From the NCBI GenBank assembly GCA_017416535.1, contig JAFQCG010000001.1, positions 513,013 to 577,012 on the forward strand: a DNA stretch of 64,000 nucleotides, in the 5' to 3' direction. Positions 26,118 through 34,472 of this stretch are shown in pieces. The notes under the pieces were generated by a model, which was not told the origin of the DNA, did no database searches, and saw only the letters and a program-made list of their open reading frames with translations. The DNA comes from Bacilli bacterium. Its GTDB lineage: Bacteria; Bacillota_I; Bacilli_A; RF39; UBA660. How positions within the stretch are numbered: position 1 is the first letter of the stretch; each line of letters opens with the position of its first letter. The position numbers and the translations under genes were made by a program.

Positions 26118-27077
26118 GTGAATGAACAATTAACAGAAAATAATATCAGAGAAAAACGTATTAGTGTATTAAAGACTTATGGTGAGTGCCTATCTGATAA
26201 GACTTATATAACTAATCCTGCTATTGGTAGAGATGAGCAAATTAAACAAATGATATTAATTTTACTTACTCCAGATAAATCTTGTGTTTTAATAGGTAAA
26301 CCTGGTGTTGGTAAAACTGCTACTATTGAAGGGCTTGCTTATCGTATTCAAAATAATGATATTCCTGATGTTTTAAAAGGATATAAGGTTATTAAACTTA
26401 GTACTTCAGCAATGATTGGTAATGACCCTGTAACTGGTGAAGCTAAGATTCAAATTTTATTAGAAGAATTAAAGAATGAAAGTAATTTAATTTTATTTAT
26501 AGATGAAATTCATACATTAATGGGAGAAAAAGGACAAGCATTAGATTTTGCAAATGCTTTTAAACCAGCACTTGATCGTGGAGATATTAAAGTAGTTGGT
26601 GCAACAACTAATGATGAATATGAAAGATATATTTTAAGGGATAAAGCTTTTGTTAGACGTTTCCAAAAAGTAGAAATATTTGAACCAACTAGAGAGGAAA
26701 ATATTGCGATATTGATGGGAACTTTACCAAAAATTGAAAAAAGAACTGGTGCTAAAATGATGTATACTTCATTTATAAAATCAAGAATAATGGAGTTTAT
26801 TACTGATATAACTAGTGAATATAAAAGAATATATGAAATTGGTTCTAGATATCCAGATGTTTCATTAACAATAGTTCAACAAGCTTTTTCAAATGCGTTA
26901 TTTAATAATAGAAGAGATGTTAATATATTAGATTTTAGAACTGCAATTATTAGTTGTAAACATATATATCCAGATGTAATTAAGAAATCTGTTCCAGTAT
27001 TTGACGAAATGTTTGCTGAACAAATAATGGAAATGCAAAGTCTTATGAATCCATCTTTTGAAAGATTAGGAGAATAG
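26118..27077 (+). CDS. Single-domain Clp-type AAA+ ATPase
   Basis: 319 aa from GTG 26118 (SD AAGGAG). It corresponds to the D1 module of ClpA/ClpB: NPAIGRDEQI, Walker A GKPGVGKT, Walker B LILFIDEIHTL, sensor GATTNDEY, arginine finger FVRRFQKVE and a C-terminal helical lid. The Clp N-domain, middle coiled coil and D2 domain are absent, although the frame is intact. It may act as a remodelling ATPase without ClpP, as no P-loop IGF tripeptide is visible. Terminator at 27098-27128. Confidence 0.85.
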   Translation: MNEQLTENNIREKRISVLKTYGECLSDKTYITNPAIGRDEQIKQMILILLTPDKSCVLIGKPGVGKTATIEGLAYRIQNNDIPDVLKGYKVIKLSTSAMIGNDPVTGEAKIQILLEELKNESNLILFIDEIHTLMGEKGQALDFANAFKPALDRGDIKVVGATTNDEYERYILRDKAFVRRFQKVEIFEPTREENIAILMGTLPKIEKRTGAKMMYTSFIKSRIMEFITDITSEYKRIYEIGSRYPDVSLTIVQQAFSNALFNNRRDVNILDFRTAIISCKHIYPDVIKKSVPVFDEMFAEQIMEMQSLMNPSFERLGE

Positions 27078-27097
27078 ATGTCTAATTGTGTCTAAAT

Positions 27098-27128
27098 GAA
27101 ATCTGAAATTGTCAGATTTCTTTTTTTT
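27098..27128 (+). terminator. Intrinsic terminator after the Clp-like gene
   Basis: Stem GAAATCTGA / TCAGATTTC with a five-base loop and eight T; separates it from the glmS leader. Confidence 0.85.
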
Positions 27129-27149
27129 GTATATAATATTATTAAGTTG

Positions 27150-27275
27150 AAGATCAGAAAGGTTGTAGATCCAACTGAGCGCCAGGACTCCTAGAGTTGA
27201 CGAGGTTAGTGGTTTTCGAAAGATTCGGCGGGTGCCACTGCGGATAAAGTGATTCGTTAGATATATTGCAAAAAG
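27150..27275 (+). ncRNA. glmS ribozyme-riboswitch
   Basis: It contains the hallmark core: AGCGCCAGGACTCC (27178 onward), AGTTGACGAGG, TTTTCGAAAGATTCGGCGGG and TGCCACTGCGG. Glucosamine-6-phosphate makes this RNA cut itself just upstream of AGCGCC, which destabilises the glmS mRNA. The glmS start codon is 65 nt downstream of my boundary. The exact ends are estimated. Confidence 0.93.
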
Positions 27276-27339
27276 TAAAATCAAAATTACAACAAAGAGT
27301 ATATCATCACACATTTTTTTGTTATGGAGGAAAATAAAT

Positions 27340-29103
27340 ATGTGTGGAATTGTTGGATATAAAGGAAAACAACAACCAAAAGATTTTTTATTAGAGGGGT
27401 TAAAAAATTTAGAGTATAGGGGTTATGATTCATCAGGAATTGCGTTAAAGAATGATGATGAAATTCAAATTATTAGAAGTGTCGGGAAAATTTCTTCTTT
27501 AGAAGAAAAAGTAAATAATGAAAATTTAATTAATTGTAGTATGGGAATTGCTCATACTAGGTGGGCTACTCATGGTATTCCGAGTGAGGAGAATGCTCAT
27601 CCACATAGAGTTGGAAATGTAACTTTAGTTCATAATGGTATTATTGAAAATGCTAGTGAATTAAAAGAAGAATTATTAAAGGATAATGTGATTTTTAATA
27701 GTGAAACTGATACAGAAGTAGCATGTGCAATTATAAATAAGTATTATGAAGGCAATGCAGTTGAAGCGATTAATAAAGCTATAAAAGTTTTAAAAGGTTC
27801 TTATGCATTTTGTATATTCTTTGAAGATAGTGATAAGTTATATGCAGTTAGAAAGGATTCTCCACTTATTATTGGTTATGGTGAAGAAGAAGTTTATGTT
27901 GCATCTGATATAGCTGCAATTATTAGTTATACAAATAAATATAGTTTAATTGAAGAAAATGAGATTGTTGAAATTGGAGATAGAGTTACAGTTACTTTAG
28001 ATGGTAATGTTGTTAATAAGGAAGTTTTGACCGCAACAATATCTGCTGACTCTAAAGATAAATGTGGTTATGAACATTATATGTTGAAAGAAATAATGGA
28101 AGAACCACTTGTTTTAGAAAAAACTTTAAAACCTTATATTGATAATTTGGATAAGTTACCTGATTTAACAGAATATGAAGAAATTCATATTGTTGCGTGT
28201 GGTTCGGCTATGTATGCAGGTATGATTGGTAAAACTTTAATTGAAGAAAATACTAATTTAAGAGTAACTGTTGAAGTTGCGAGTGAATATCGTTATAAGA
28301 AAGTTATTTATGATAGAAAAACTCTTGTAATATTAATTAGTCAGTCAGGTGAGACAGCTGATACTATTGCAGCAATGAGAAAGGCAAAGATGGCAGGTAT
28401 AGAAACACTTGCTATTGTAAATGTTGTTGGTTCAACTATTGCTAGAGAAAGTGGAAGTCAATTATTTATTGAAGCTGGTCCAGAGATTGCTGTTGCTACT
28501 ACAAAAGCATATATGTTACAAGTAGCAATGCTTTCGCTTCTTGCATATAAAGCTGCTTTAAGTAGTGGTTTAGTTAATGATTCTGTAATGAATGAGATAA
28601 AAATAGTACCTAGAATGGTTAGAGAAATATTAGATAGAAGAGATGACTATTTAGAAATAGCAAAGTCTATTTATGATAGAGATGATATATTCTTTATAGG
28701 TAGAAAGATAGATTATGCAGTATCTATGGAAGGAAGTTTAAAGTTAAAAGAAGTTTCATATATTCATAGTGAAGCATATCAAGCAGGAGAGTTAAAGCAT
28801 GGTACTATTTCATTAGTAGATGATGGTACTCCAGTCATTTCAATTATTACTGATAAGGATATAAAGGAGAAAACTATTAGTAATGTTCAAGAAGTTAAAG
28901 CAAGAGGTGCGAAATGTATCATCATTAGTAATGAAGAAATTACTGGATATGACCATTTAATTCAAGTCCCTGAAATGAGTGATTTTTTCCAACCATTAGT
29001 AGTAGTTCCTTGTCTACAACTAATTGCATATGAGGTTGCAAAACTTAGAGGTTGTGATATAGATAAACCTAAAAATCTTGCGAAAAGTGTAACTGTTGAA
29101 TAG
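27340..29103 (+). CDS. glmS: Glucosamine-fructose-6-phosphate aminotransferase (isomerizing)
   Basis: 587 aa from ATG 27340 (SD GGAGG), which leaves Cys2 as the N-terminal nucleophile after Met removal (MCGIVGYKG). The glutaminase domain includes THTRWATHG-like AHTRWATHG and HNGIIENA. Two SIS sugar-isomerase domains follow (~280-580), with SQSGETADT and the C-terminal PKNLAKSVTVE. It makes glucosamine-6-phosphate from fructose-6-phosphate and glutamine for peptidoglycan precursors. Feedback is through the upstream ribozyme. Confidence 0.97.
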   Translation: MCGIVGYKGKQQPKDFLLEGLKNLEYRGYDSSGIALKNDDEIQIIRSVGKISSLEEKVNNENLINCSMGIAHTRWATHGIPSEENAHPHRVGNVTLVHNGIIENASELKEELLKDNVIFNSETDTEVACAIINKYYEGNAVEAINKAIKVLKGSYAFCIFFEDSDKLYAVRKDSPLIIGYGEEEVYVASDIAAIISYTNKYSLIEENEIVEIGDRVTVTLDGNVVNKEVLTATISADSKDKCGYEHYMLKEIMEEPLVLEKTLKPYIDNLDKLPDLTEYEEIHIVACGSAMYAGMIGKTLIEENTNLRVTVEVASEYRYKKVIYDRKTLVILISQSGETADTIAAMRKAKMAGIETLAIVNVVGSTIARESGSQLFIEAGPEIAVATTKAYMLQVAMLSLLAYKAALSSGLVNDSVMNEIKIVPRMVREILDRRDDYLEIAKSIYDRDDIFFIGRKIDYAVSMEGSLKLKEVSYIHSEAYQAGELKHGTISLVDDGTPVISIITDKDIKEKTISNVQEVKARGAKCIIISNEEITGYDHLIQVPEMSDFFQPLVVVPCLQLIAYEVAKLRGCDIDKPKNLAKSVTVE

Positions 29104-29107
29104 TTAA

Positions 29108-29137
29108 AAAGGCACTGTAAATACGGTGTCTTTTTTG
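29108..29137 (+). terminator. Intrinsic terminator after glmS
   Basis: Stem AAGGCACTG / CGGTGTCTT (two G-T pairs) and six T, 12 nt before the poly-G promoter. Confidence 0.75.
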
Positions 29138-29148
29138 TTGTGGAAAAC

Positions 29149-29179
29149 TTGACAAAAAACGTGGGGGGGGGGGTACAAT
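29149..29179 (+). promoter_or_regulatory. Promoter with an 11-G tract in the spacer (likely phase-variable)
   Basis: -35 TTGACA is at 29149-29154 and -10 TACAAT at 29174-29179. The 19-bp spacer ends with eleven consecutive G (29163-29173). Nine G would give the ideal 17-bp spacer. A homopolymer of G in such AT-rich DNA at exactly this site is the classic layout of slippage-driven phase variation. Confidence 0.8.
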
Positions 29180-29207
29180 TTTACTAGAATGAAGGAGTGT
29201 TGATAAA

Positions 29208-29900
29208 ATGGAAAAAGCAAGACACGTAAAAATATTATCAATAGTAGCATTAGTGATTGCAATAGCTGGAATGACACTAGGTTTTGCAGCATTTTCTACA
29301 ACACTTAATATTTCTTCGAGTGCAACTGTAACACCATCAAGTGATGATTTTAAGATTACTATTTATGGTATAAAGGATTCTTCATTTTATGATACTTTTG
29401 CAGATAATAATTATGCTTATACTGATAGTGATATAAGTGATAGTTATGGTACAGCTTTGATGGACGGTGCAACAGGAACTATTGCAAGCATTGATAATGT
29501 TTCACATACAATTTCTAATATTAATGCTAGTTTTTCTAATGAAGGTAATATTCAGTATGCTTTTATCATAAAAAATGAGGGTATGTATGATGCTTATTTA
29601 GATTTGACTAACAAAAAAACAGGTAATGATATGGTTGTATTATTAAATAAAAACTGTATTGCTAAGGATGGTGCTACGGAGTCGTTAGTTGCTTCTGCCT
29701 GTGACGGTGTACAAGCTGATATTGGTTTTTTTAATAAAGAAAATGGTACTTTTATTTCAACTACAGAATCATATTATAAAATCGCACCAGGAGATGATGT
29801 TCTTTTTGCAGTTATTATGAACTATTCAGGTCCTTTTGCTGATGGACCGTTTGATGTTGAATTTGAAGATTTTCAATTAAAGTTTTCTACTACAAAATAA
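29208..29900 (+). CDS. TasA/camelysin-like secreted surface protein
   Basis: 230 aa. The N-terminal basic segment and hydrophobic helix (~8-30) are followed by AAFSTTLNISSSATVTPSS, a signal and first strand typical of the TasA/CalY family of fibre-forming or SipW-processed proteins. The rest is beta-rich and acidic, with Cys at ~145 and ~165. Likely exported and cell-surface exposed. SD AAGGAG. Transcription comes from the poly-G promoter, so expression may switch between cells. Family assignment is by N-terminal pattern and remains tentative. Confidence 0.6.
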   Translation: MEKARHVKILSIVALVIAIAGMTLGFAAFSTTLNISSSATVTPSSDDFKITIYGIKDSSFYDTFADNNYAYTDSDISDSYGTALMDGATGTIASIDNVSHTISNINASFSNEGNIQYAFIIKNEGMYDAYLDLTNKKTGNDMVVLLNKNCIAKDGATESLVASACDGVQADIGFFNKENGTFISTTESYYKIAPGDDVLFAVIMNYSGPFADGPFDVEFEDFQLKFSTTK

Positions 29901-29906
29901 ATATAA

Positions 29907-29937
29907 ATATTACTACTTTGATAGTAATATTTTTTTT
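29907..29937 (+). terminator. Intrinsic terminator after the TasA-like gene
   Basis: Stem AATATTACTA / TAGTAATATT with a CTTTGA loop and a T-tract. Confidence 0.8.
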
Positions 29938-29995
29938 GACTTGTAATTAGTGTGAGTGTATAATAATTATAGAATAGAATAGTGTGGTGAAGTAT

Positions 29996-31399
29996 ATGGG
30001 TAATACTCGTAAAAAGAAACCTGATTTTAAAGAAGGTACTATTAATGGTGTGAAGTCTAGTAGTTCTAGAAGACTTTCTAAACAAGAAAGACAACAACAA
30101 GAATATTATAGTTTAGTTAAAATGCTTGTTAGTTGTATTTGCGTTTTAATAATGGTATTTGTATTAAATTGGATAATTACAAGTAGTTTTACTTTTAATG
30201 GTATATATTATGAGGAACCTAAAGATAACGAAGTTATTGAAGTTATTGAAGACGGGGAAACTCATGAAAGAGTTAATCTTCATTTAAATGGTAAACTTAC
30301 TATTAAGTTAACTGAAGGTGAAAAGTATGTTGAACCTGGATTTACTGCGACTAGTGATCTAAAAGGAGATATTAGTGACTATGTTATTGTTTCTGGTAAA
30401 GTTGATACTGAAACAGTTGGTACATATCAATTAAAATATACTTTATCTTATAGAGGGATTAGTCCTACATTAACAAGACTTGTTAAGGTTGAAGCAAAAC
30501 CTATTAAGGAAGAGACAACTAAGAAACCTGAGACTGATAAAGAAAATACTGTTGATAAAGATAAAGAAAGCAGTTCATCTAAACCAAGTAGTGGAGGAAG
30601 TTCAAATTCTACAACTAAACCATCTACAAAACCTAGTGGAGGTTCTAATAGTAATGGTGGTTCTAATAATGGAGGAAGTACTAATACTAAACCGGAAGTT
30701 AAACCGCAAGGAAACATTACTTTAAAATTAAATGGTAATGCAACAGTTTATGTAGTTGAAGGTGGAAGTTATAAAGATGCTGGAGCTAAGGCAACTGATA
30801 ATAATGGTACTAATGTATCTAGTAAGATAACTGTTAGTGGTTCTGTAAATACAAATGTTGCTGGTACTTATAAGATTACTTATAGTATTAAAAATTATAA
30901 TGGTGAAACTTTAACAGTAGTTAGAAATGTAATTGTTCAAGCAATGGGTATTTCATTAAAACTTGATAATAGTGCTCCAACTAATAAATCAGTAAATATT
31001 TTAGTTAATACAAATGTTGATAACTTTAATAGATTAATGTTACCAAATGGTACTAAAGTTCCTAATAAAGTTTATACTTATAAAGTAACAACTAATGGTA
31101 CTTATGAATTTGTTGTATTTAATACAGCTGGTAATTCAAGAAAAGCAACTATTATAGTTAAGAATATTGATAAAGACAAGCCTAAAGGTAAATGTTATAT
31201 TACACAATTAAGTGATGCTACTCAAATAAAAATAGAGGCATCTGACTATAGTGGAATTGATAAGTATATTTATTCTGGTAAGGAATATAATGAGAATACT
31301 ATAACACTTACTCGTAAACTTGCTTCTGGTATTCAATTAAATGTTGGATTCTATGATAAAGCAGGAAATTACGGTACTGCTAATTGTTTAGTTCCATAA
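29996..31399 (+). CDS. Membrane-anchored surface protein with two DUF5011-type Ig-like domains
   Basis: 467 aa from ATG 29996; the in-frame GTGs before it form the GGTGAAG SD. It has a basic cytoplasmic start, one TM helix (~40-62), an Ig-like domain with KLTEGEKYVEPGFTA (~95-165), a long Lys/Ser/Gly/Asn low-complexity linker (~170-240), a second copy with YVVEGGSYKDAGAKA (~245-315) and a C-terminal beta region with three Cys. Such domains are spacers or binding modules on cell-wall proteins. No sortase signal is visible; anchoring is N-terminal. Confidence 0.8.
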   Translation: MGNTRKKKPDFKEGTINGVKSSSSRRLSKQERQQQEYYSLVKMLVSCICVLIMVFVLNWIITSSFTFNGIYYEEPKDNEVIEVIEDGETHERVNLHLNGKLTIKLTEGEKYVEPGFTATSDLKGDISDYVIVSGKVDTETVGTYQLKYTLSYRGISPTLTRLVKVEAKPIKEETTKKPETDKENTVDKDKESSSSKPSSGGSSNSTTKPSTKPSGGSNSNGGSNNGGSTNTKPEVKPQGNITLKLNGNATVYVVEGGSYKDAGAKATDNNGTNVSSKITVSGSVNTNVAGTYKITYSIKNYNGETLTVVRNVIVQAMGISLKLDNSAPTNKSVNILVNTNVDNFNRLMLPNGTKVPNKVYTYKVTTNGTYEFVVFNTAGNSRKATIIVKNIDKDKPKGKCYITQLSDATQIKIEASDYSGIDKYIYSGKEYNENTITLTRKLASGIQLNVGFYDKAGNYGTANCLVP

Positions 31400-31400
31400 A

Positions 31401-31432
31401 AAAAGAAGTTTGATAACTTCTTTTTTTTTATG
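31401..31432. terminator. Bidirectional terminator between convergent genes
   Basis: Stem AAGAAGTT / AACTTCTT with a TGAT loop, flanked by A- and T-tracts, serves the DUF5011 gene (plus) and the PemK-like gene (minus). Confidence 0.75.
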
Positions 31433-32315
31433 CAGCTCTTCGTCCATGATGAATTTCTTGTTCTGTACCTTGTTCTTGTGATTGGGATTCTTGAAGCATT
31501 TGTTTTAATTCCATTAATTCTTTTTTTCTTGATTCAAAATCTATCACATTATCTTTCTTTTCTTCTTTTTCTTCAGATGGACCAAATAGTTGTTCTGCTA
31601 ATCCTGCGAAAGGACTATTTTTAACTATCTCTTCTTCTGTATATTGAGGAGAGGCATATTGTTCAAAATAACTCTTATCGTCTTTTAATCTTGGTTCTCT
31701 TGGATAAGGAATATGAGGTCCTCCTCGATAAATATTATTTGTATTTTGTCTTCTTACTTTTGTACATTCTTCACGATATACTCGTAAATCATGAGCATAT
31801 TCTCTTTGAAGTTGTAATTCATTTGGATATTCTTGCATTAAGTTTTGACATTGTTTGTATAATGGTGAATATAAAATTGAAGAGTCAATTCCTAAGGCTG
31901 TACATATTTCATTAAAACCATATTGTTTTTTATCGTGAATCTCATTTTGTTGAAATAACCATTTTGTTACTATTTCTTTTAAAAGATTTCCTGTTGCGAA
32001 TCCAAATCTTGGATAATTTCTTGCTTCTTCTAATGGAACAATTATACATTGTGTTGTATTTACTAATCCACGTAAATTATTGTTTGTTTGACAATTTTTA
32101 TTAGGAATAGTTTCTACATATTTAATAGTACTATTGTATAGATTTCTTGCTTGTGAATTTTTACCTATATGTTTTATTTGAGATGTCATTGCGAAGCAGT
32201 AGGCATTTTCTGAATCGATACCTGCGATTACAACAGGATGTTCTGCTTTATCTTTATGACCATTCTCAAAATAGATGTTATCATATATAAACATTTCTGA
32301 TGGATGTGTTGGCAT
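31428..32315 (-). CDS. Candidate toxin, divergent PemK/MazF-like N-terminus
   Basis: 295 aa. The N-terminal ~130 residues contain HPVVIAGID and YCFAMTSQ, resembling the RPVLVI...PITS core of PemK/MazF ribonucleases. Later, CIIVPLEEARN and GFATGNLLKEIV fit the C-terminal strands of that fold. The remaining 160 residues are charged, helical and poorly conserved-looking, ending RRAA. Its ATG overlaps the antitoxin-like stop (TAATG). Partnership with a Panacea-domain gene supports a toxin role. Fold assignment is tentative, since catalytic residues cannot be aligned by eye. Confidence 0.5.
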   Translation of the reverse strand: MPTHPSEMFIYDNIYFENGHKDKAEHPVVIAGIDSENAYCFAMTSQIKHIGKNSQARNLYNSTIKYVETIPNKNCQTNNNLRGLVNTTQCIIVPLEEARNYPRFGFATGNLLKEIVTKWLFQQNEIHDKKQYGFNEICTALGIDSSILYSPLYKQCQNLMQEYPNELQLQREYAHDLRVYREECTKVRRQNTNNIYRGGPHIPYPREPRLKDDKSYFEQYASPQYTEEEIVKNSPFAGLAEQLFGPSEEKEEKKDNVIDFESRKKELMELKQMLQESQSQEQGTEQEIHHGRRAA

Positions 32316-32857
32316 TAGTAAATCACCAACTTTCCTGTATGCTCGTCTCTAAATACAACAAATGAATCTTGTTCTGGTTTGTTGTATAAAGATAGGGTAT
32401 CTTTTTCTTCTTCAGTAAGTGTTGTATTGTTGTTTATAAAGAAAACATTATTTCCAAACAATAAAACATATTCATTAAAATCGTAACTTGCGAATCCTTC
32501 AAGATCTGATGCTAAACGATCTTTTAAATAGTAAGTTACATTTTCTATATTTATATTTTGAATATGAGTTAAATCTAAAATTAAATATTTTAAATCTTCA
32601 TAACCATAAACATGATTAATAGTTTTTAATATTTGTAATTCTGTTTCATTAAATGTAGCAGGAGTAGATGTATCTGTAATTCCTATGTTTAAATCATTGT
32701 TTTCAAAATTTAATTCACTACATTTTAATTCTATATCTAAAAGGTTATATGCTGCTTTTGTATATAAACTTAATACTTTAATTCTTAATAAATCTTTATT
32801 TGCTAAAATATTATTTTCTTTATACCATGTAGCAATTTCATTAATAGTATGCATCAT
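32315..32857 (-). CDS. Panacea-domain (SocA/DUF4065-like) candidate antitoxin
   Basis: 180 aa. The N-terminal helix INEIATWYKENN, the LLRIKVLSLYTKAAY helix, and the later ELQILKTINHVYGYEDLKYL followed by DLTH correspond to the Panacea (PanA) pattern. This domain neutralises many unrelated toxins. The C-terminal half (~120-180) is beta-rich. SD AGGAGG; ATG 32857 or 32854. The AT-rich promoter region contains TATAAT on the minus strand and a TTAATT/AATTAA repeat that could be an operator. It overlaps the downstream toxin-like gene by one nucleotide. Confidence 0.6.
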   Translation of the reverse strand: MMHTINEIATWYKENNILANKDLLRIKVLSLYTKAAYNLLDIELKCSELNFENNDLNIGITDTSTPATFNETELQILKTINHVYGYEDLKYLILDLTHIQNINIENVTYYLKDRLASDLEGFASYDFNEYVLLFGNNVFFINNNTTLTEEEKDTLSLYNKPEQDSFVVFRDEHTGKLVIY

Positions 32858-32924
32858 TATCGTCCTCCTATTAAATTAATTATAATATAAATTAATAATT
32901 ATTAAAACAAAAGTGTAAAAAAAA

Positions 32925-32945
32925 TGACTAATTAGTCATTTTCTT
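32925..32945 (-). terminator. Terminator of the radical SAM gene
   Basis: On the minus strand, palindrome ATGACTAATTAGTCAT followed by T8; the stop codon lies inside the stem. Confidence 0.7.
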
Positions 32946-34005
32946 GTTTAATATGATTTTGAAAATTATATAGTTTTTTACATAATGGATTTTTTCTACT
33001 ACCTGAATATACTTTTACTTCTTGTAATTCAGTGTGTATATTTGGAGTTTTTATTCCTAATTGATTAAGTTTATTTGTATCATATTCTTTAAATGCTGGA
33101 CATGGTAAGACTGTTCCGTCATACTTTATCACTAATTTAGATAATCCTGCAGTACATAGATGTGTATCTTCTTGTATTAGTGGTATTCCTACACGTATTC
33201 TTCCATTGAATTTTTCTTTTGAATCTTCATATATTTTTGTGAATTCTTGCATTTCTTCAGTAGACATAAGAAGTTCTTCTTTATTTATTTCTCCACGTCC
33301 TTGAGGAACAAAGTTTAAAATACTTAAATTTTCACAATTAGCAATATTTAATAAATTTATTATTTCAGGTAATTCTTTATAATTTATTTTAGTAGGAATA
33401 AAGTGAACATCTGTCTTTAATCCTTGAGATGTTGCTTTTATAAGGGAAGATGCTAGATAAGTATAGTAGTTTTTTGTACCCATTATTTGATTATATATTT
33501 CAGGACTACCTGCTTGGAAGTCAAATACTATTTTATCTAGTCCTAATTCTTTTAGTCTTTTCATATCTTCACTACTGATACTTGTGAATGGTTCTGTTGA
33601 ACCTAATAATAGTGAAAGTTCTTTTTTGTATAATTTGTTAGCTTTTTCTGTATCTAAACCTTCAGTAATAAATTTCTTATATTTTTCTTGTAGGTAGTTT
33701 ATTATTTCTTGTTCTTCTTGAGAGTTTAGAATTGGTCTTCTTTTGATTCCGCTTGTGAATAGAACTGTTCTTATTCCTTTTTCTTTACAGTATTCAATCA
33801 TTTCAAAAATATTTGGATGTAGTAGGGGTTCTCCTCCTGATAAGGATATTTCTTCAACGCCACCTAATTTTATAAAATGATCAATTGTTTGTTTAAATAA
33901 TTCAAATGAAATTATTGTAGTTGCATCTGGAGATGAACATGATGAACAGAATAAACAATTATTTGGACAAGTTTTAATTACTTCAAAACATAAGTCTTTT
34001 AACAT
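32932..34005 (-). CDS. Radical SAM protein
   Basis: 357 aa. The cluster motif is CPNNCLFC (C13, C17, C20) directly after a short strand, followed by SCSS. SAM-binding ISLSGGEPLLHP is present. The C-terminal part contains CTAGLSKLVIKYDGTVLPCPAFKEY and a final CKKLY, a short auxiliary-cluster-like Cys set. Substrate unknown. SD AAAGGAG, 18 nt after the 110-aa gene upstream, which suggests a shared operon. Confidence 0.8.
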   Translation of the reverse strand: MLKDLCFEVIKTCPNNCLFCSSCSSPDATTIISFELFKQTIDHFIKLGGVEEISLSGGEPLLHPNIFEMIEYCKEKGIRTVLFTSGIKRRPILNSQEEQEIINYLQEKYKKFITEGLDTEKANKLYKKELSLLLGSTEPFTSISSEDMKRLKELGLDKIVFDFQAGSPEIYNQIMGTKNYYTYLASSLIKATSQGLKTDVHFIPTKINYKELPEIINLLNIANCENLSILNFVPQGRGEINKEELLMSTEEMQEFTKIYEDSKEKFNGRIRVGIPLIQEDTHLCTAGLSKLVIKYDGTVLPCPAFKEYDTNKLNQLGIKTPNIHTELQEVKVYSGSRKNPLCKKLYNFQNHIKQEND

Positions 34006-34023
34006 AAGTTCATCTCCTTTGTA

Positions 34024-34356
34024 TTATTTATTTGCTTTTTGGTATTGAGCTTGTTTTTTTGCATGCTTTTCTTCTGATAGTTGTTTCATAAGACCATATA
34101 ACTTTTTTGCATCTTCTTTTGATATTTCCATTGGTTGTGGTACTGTGTCTAAATGAATATTTTGTTTTTGTTCATCTTTTGTAAGTGAAAATCTTTCTAC
34201 TTGTAGTAGTTGTACATACTCATATGCATCTCTTGGATCAAATATCCAAGCAACCATATTGTTTCTAATTTGTTGATTTGTAATTGGTTCATCATCAGCA
34301 GGTGCTCTAAAAAGAAAAGTTCCTGCTTGAGAAATGTTTGCAGCTAATTTATCCAT
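34024..34356 (-). CDS. Small protein upstream of the radical SAM gene
   Basis: 110 aa from ATG 34356, 9 nt after AGGAG; the ATG at 34365 directly abuts the SD and is unlikely. No family is recognised. It has no membrane segment, an acidic middle and a Lys/Gln-rich helical C-terminus. Its pairing with a radical SAM gene could mean substrate, partner or chance. Confidence 0.55.
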   Translation of the reverse strand: MDKLAANISQAGTFLFRAPADDEPITNQQIRNNMVAWIFDPRDAYEYVQLLQVERFSLTKDEQKQNIHLDTVPQPMEISKEDAKKLYGLMKQLSEEKHAKKQAQYQKANK

Positions 34357-34472
34357 AAATGCCATCTCCTTTTTTGTTGCATATTATAACATTTTACAGT
34401 CATTTTTACAATATCTTGAGTTAATCTTTGAAATAAATTTAAAAGGTGATATATTTATAATAGGTGAAGAGT

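Noticed and set aside
27066-27314. 82-aa minus-strand frame over the glmS leader
   Set aside because: It is the complement of the glmS ribozyme and the Clp terminator; no SD or recognisable protein.
30448-30717. Pro/Leu-rich minus-strand frame
   Set aside because: Artefact of the antisense of the Ser/Gly/Asn-rich linker of the DUF5011 protein.
32858-32900. Operator palindrome upstream of the Panacea gene as a firm feature
   Set aside because: The region is almost pure A/T, so TTAATT/AATTAA repeats are expected by chance.
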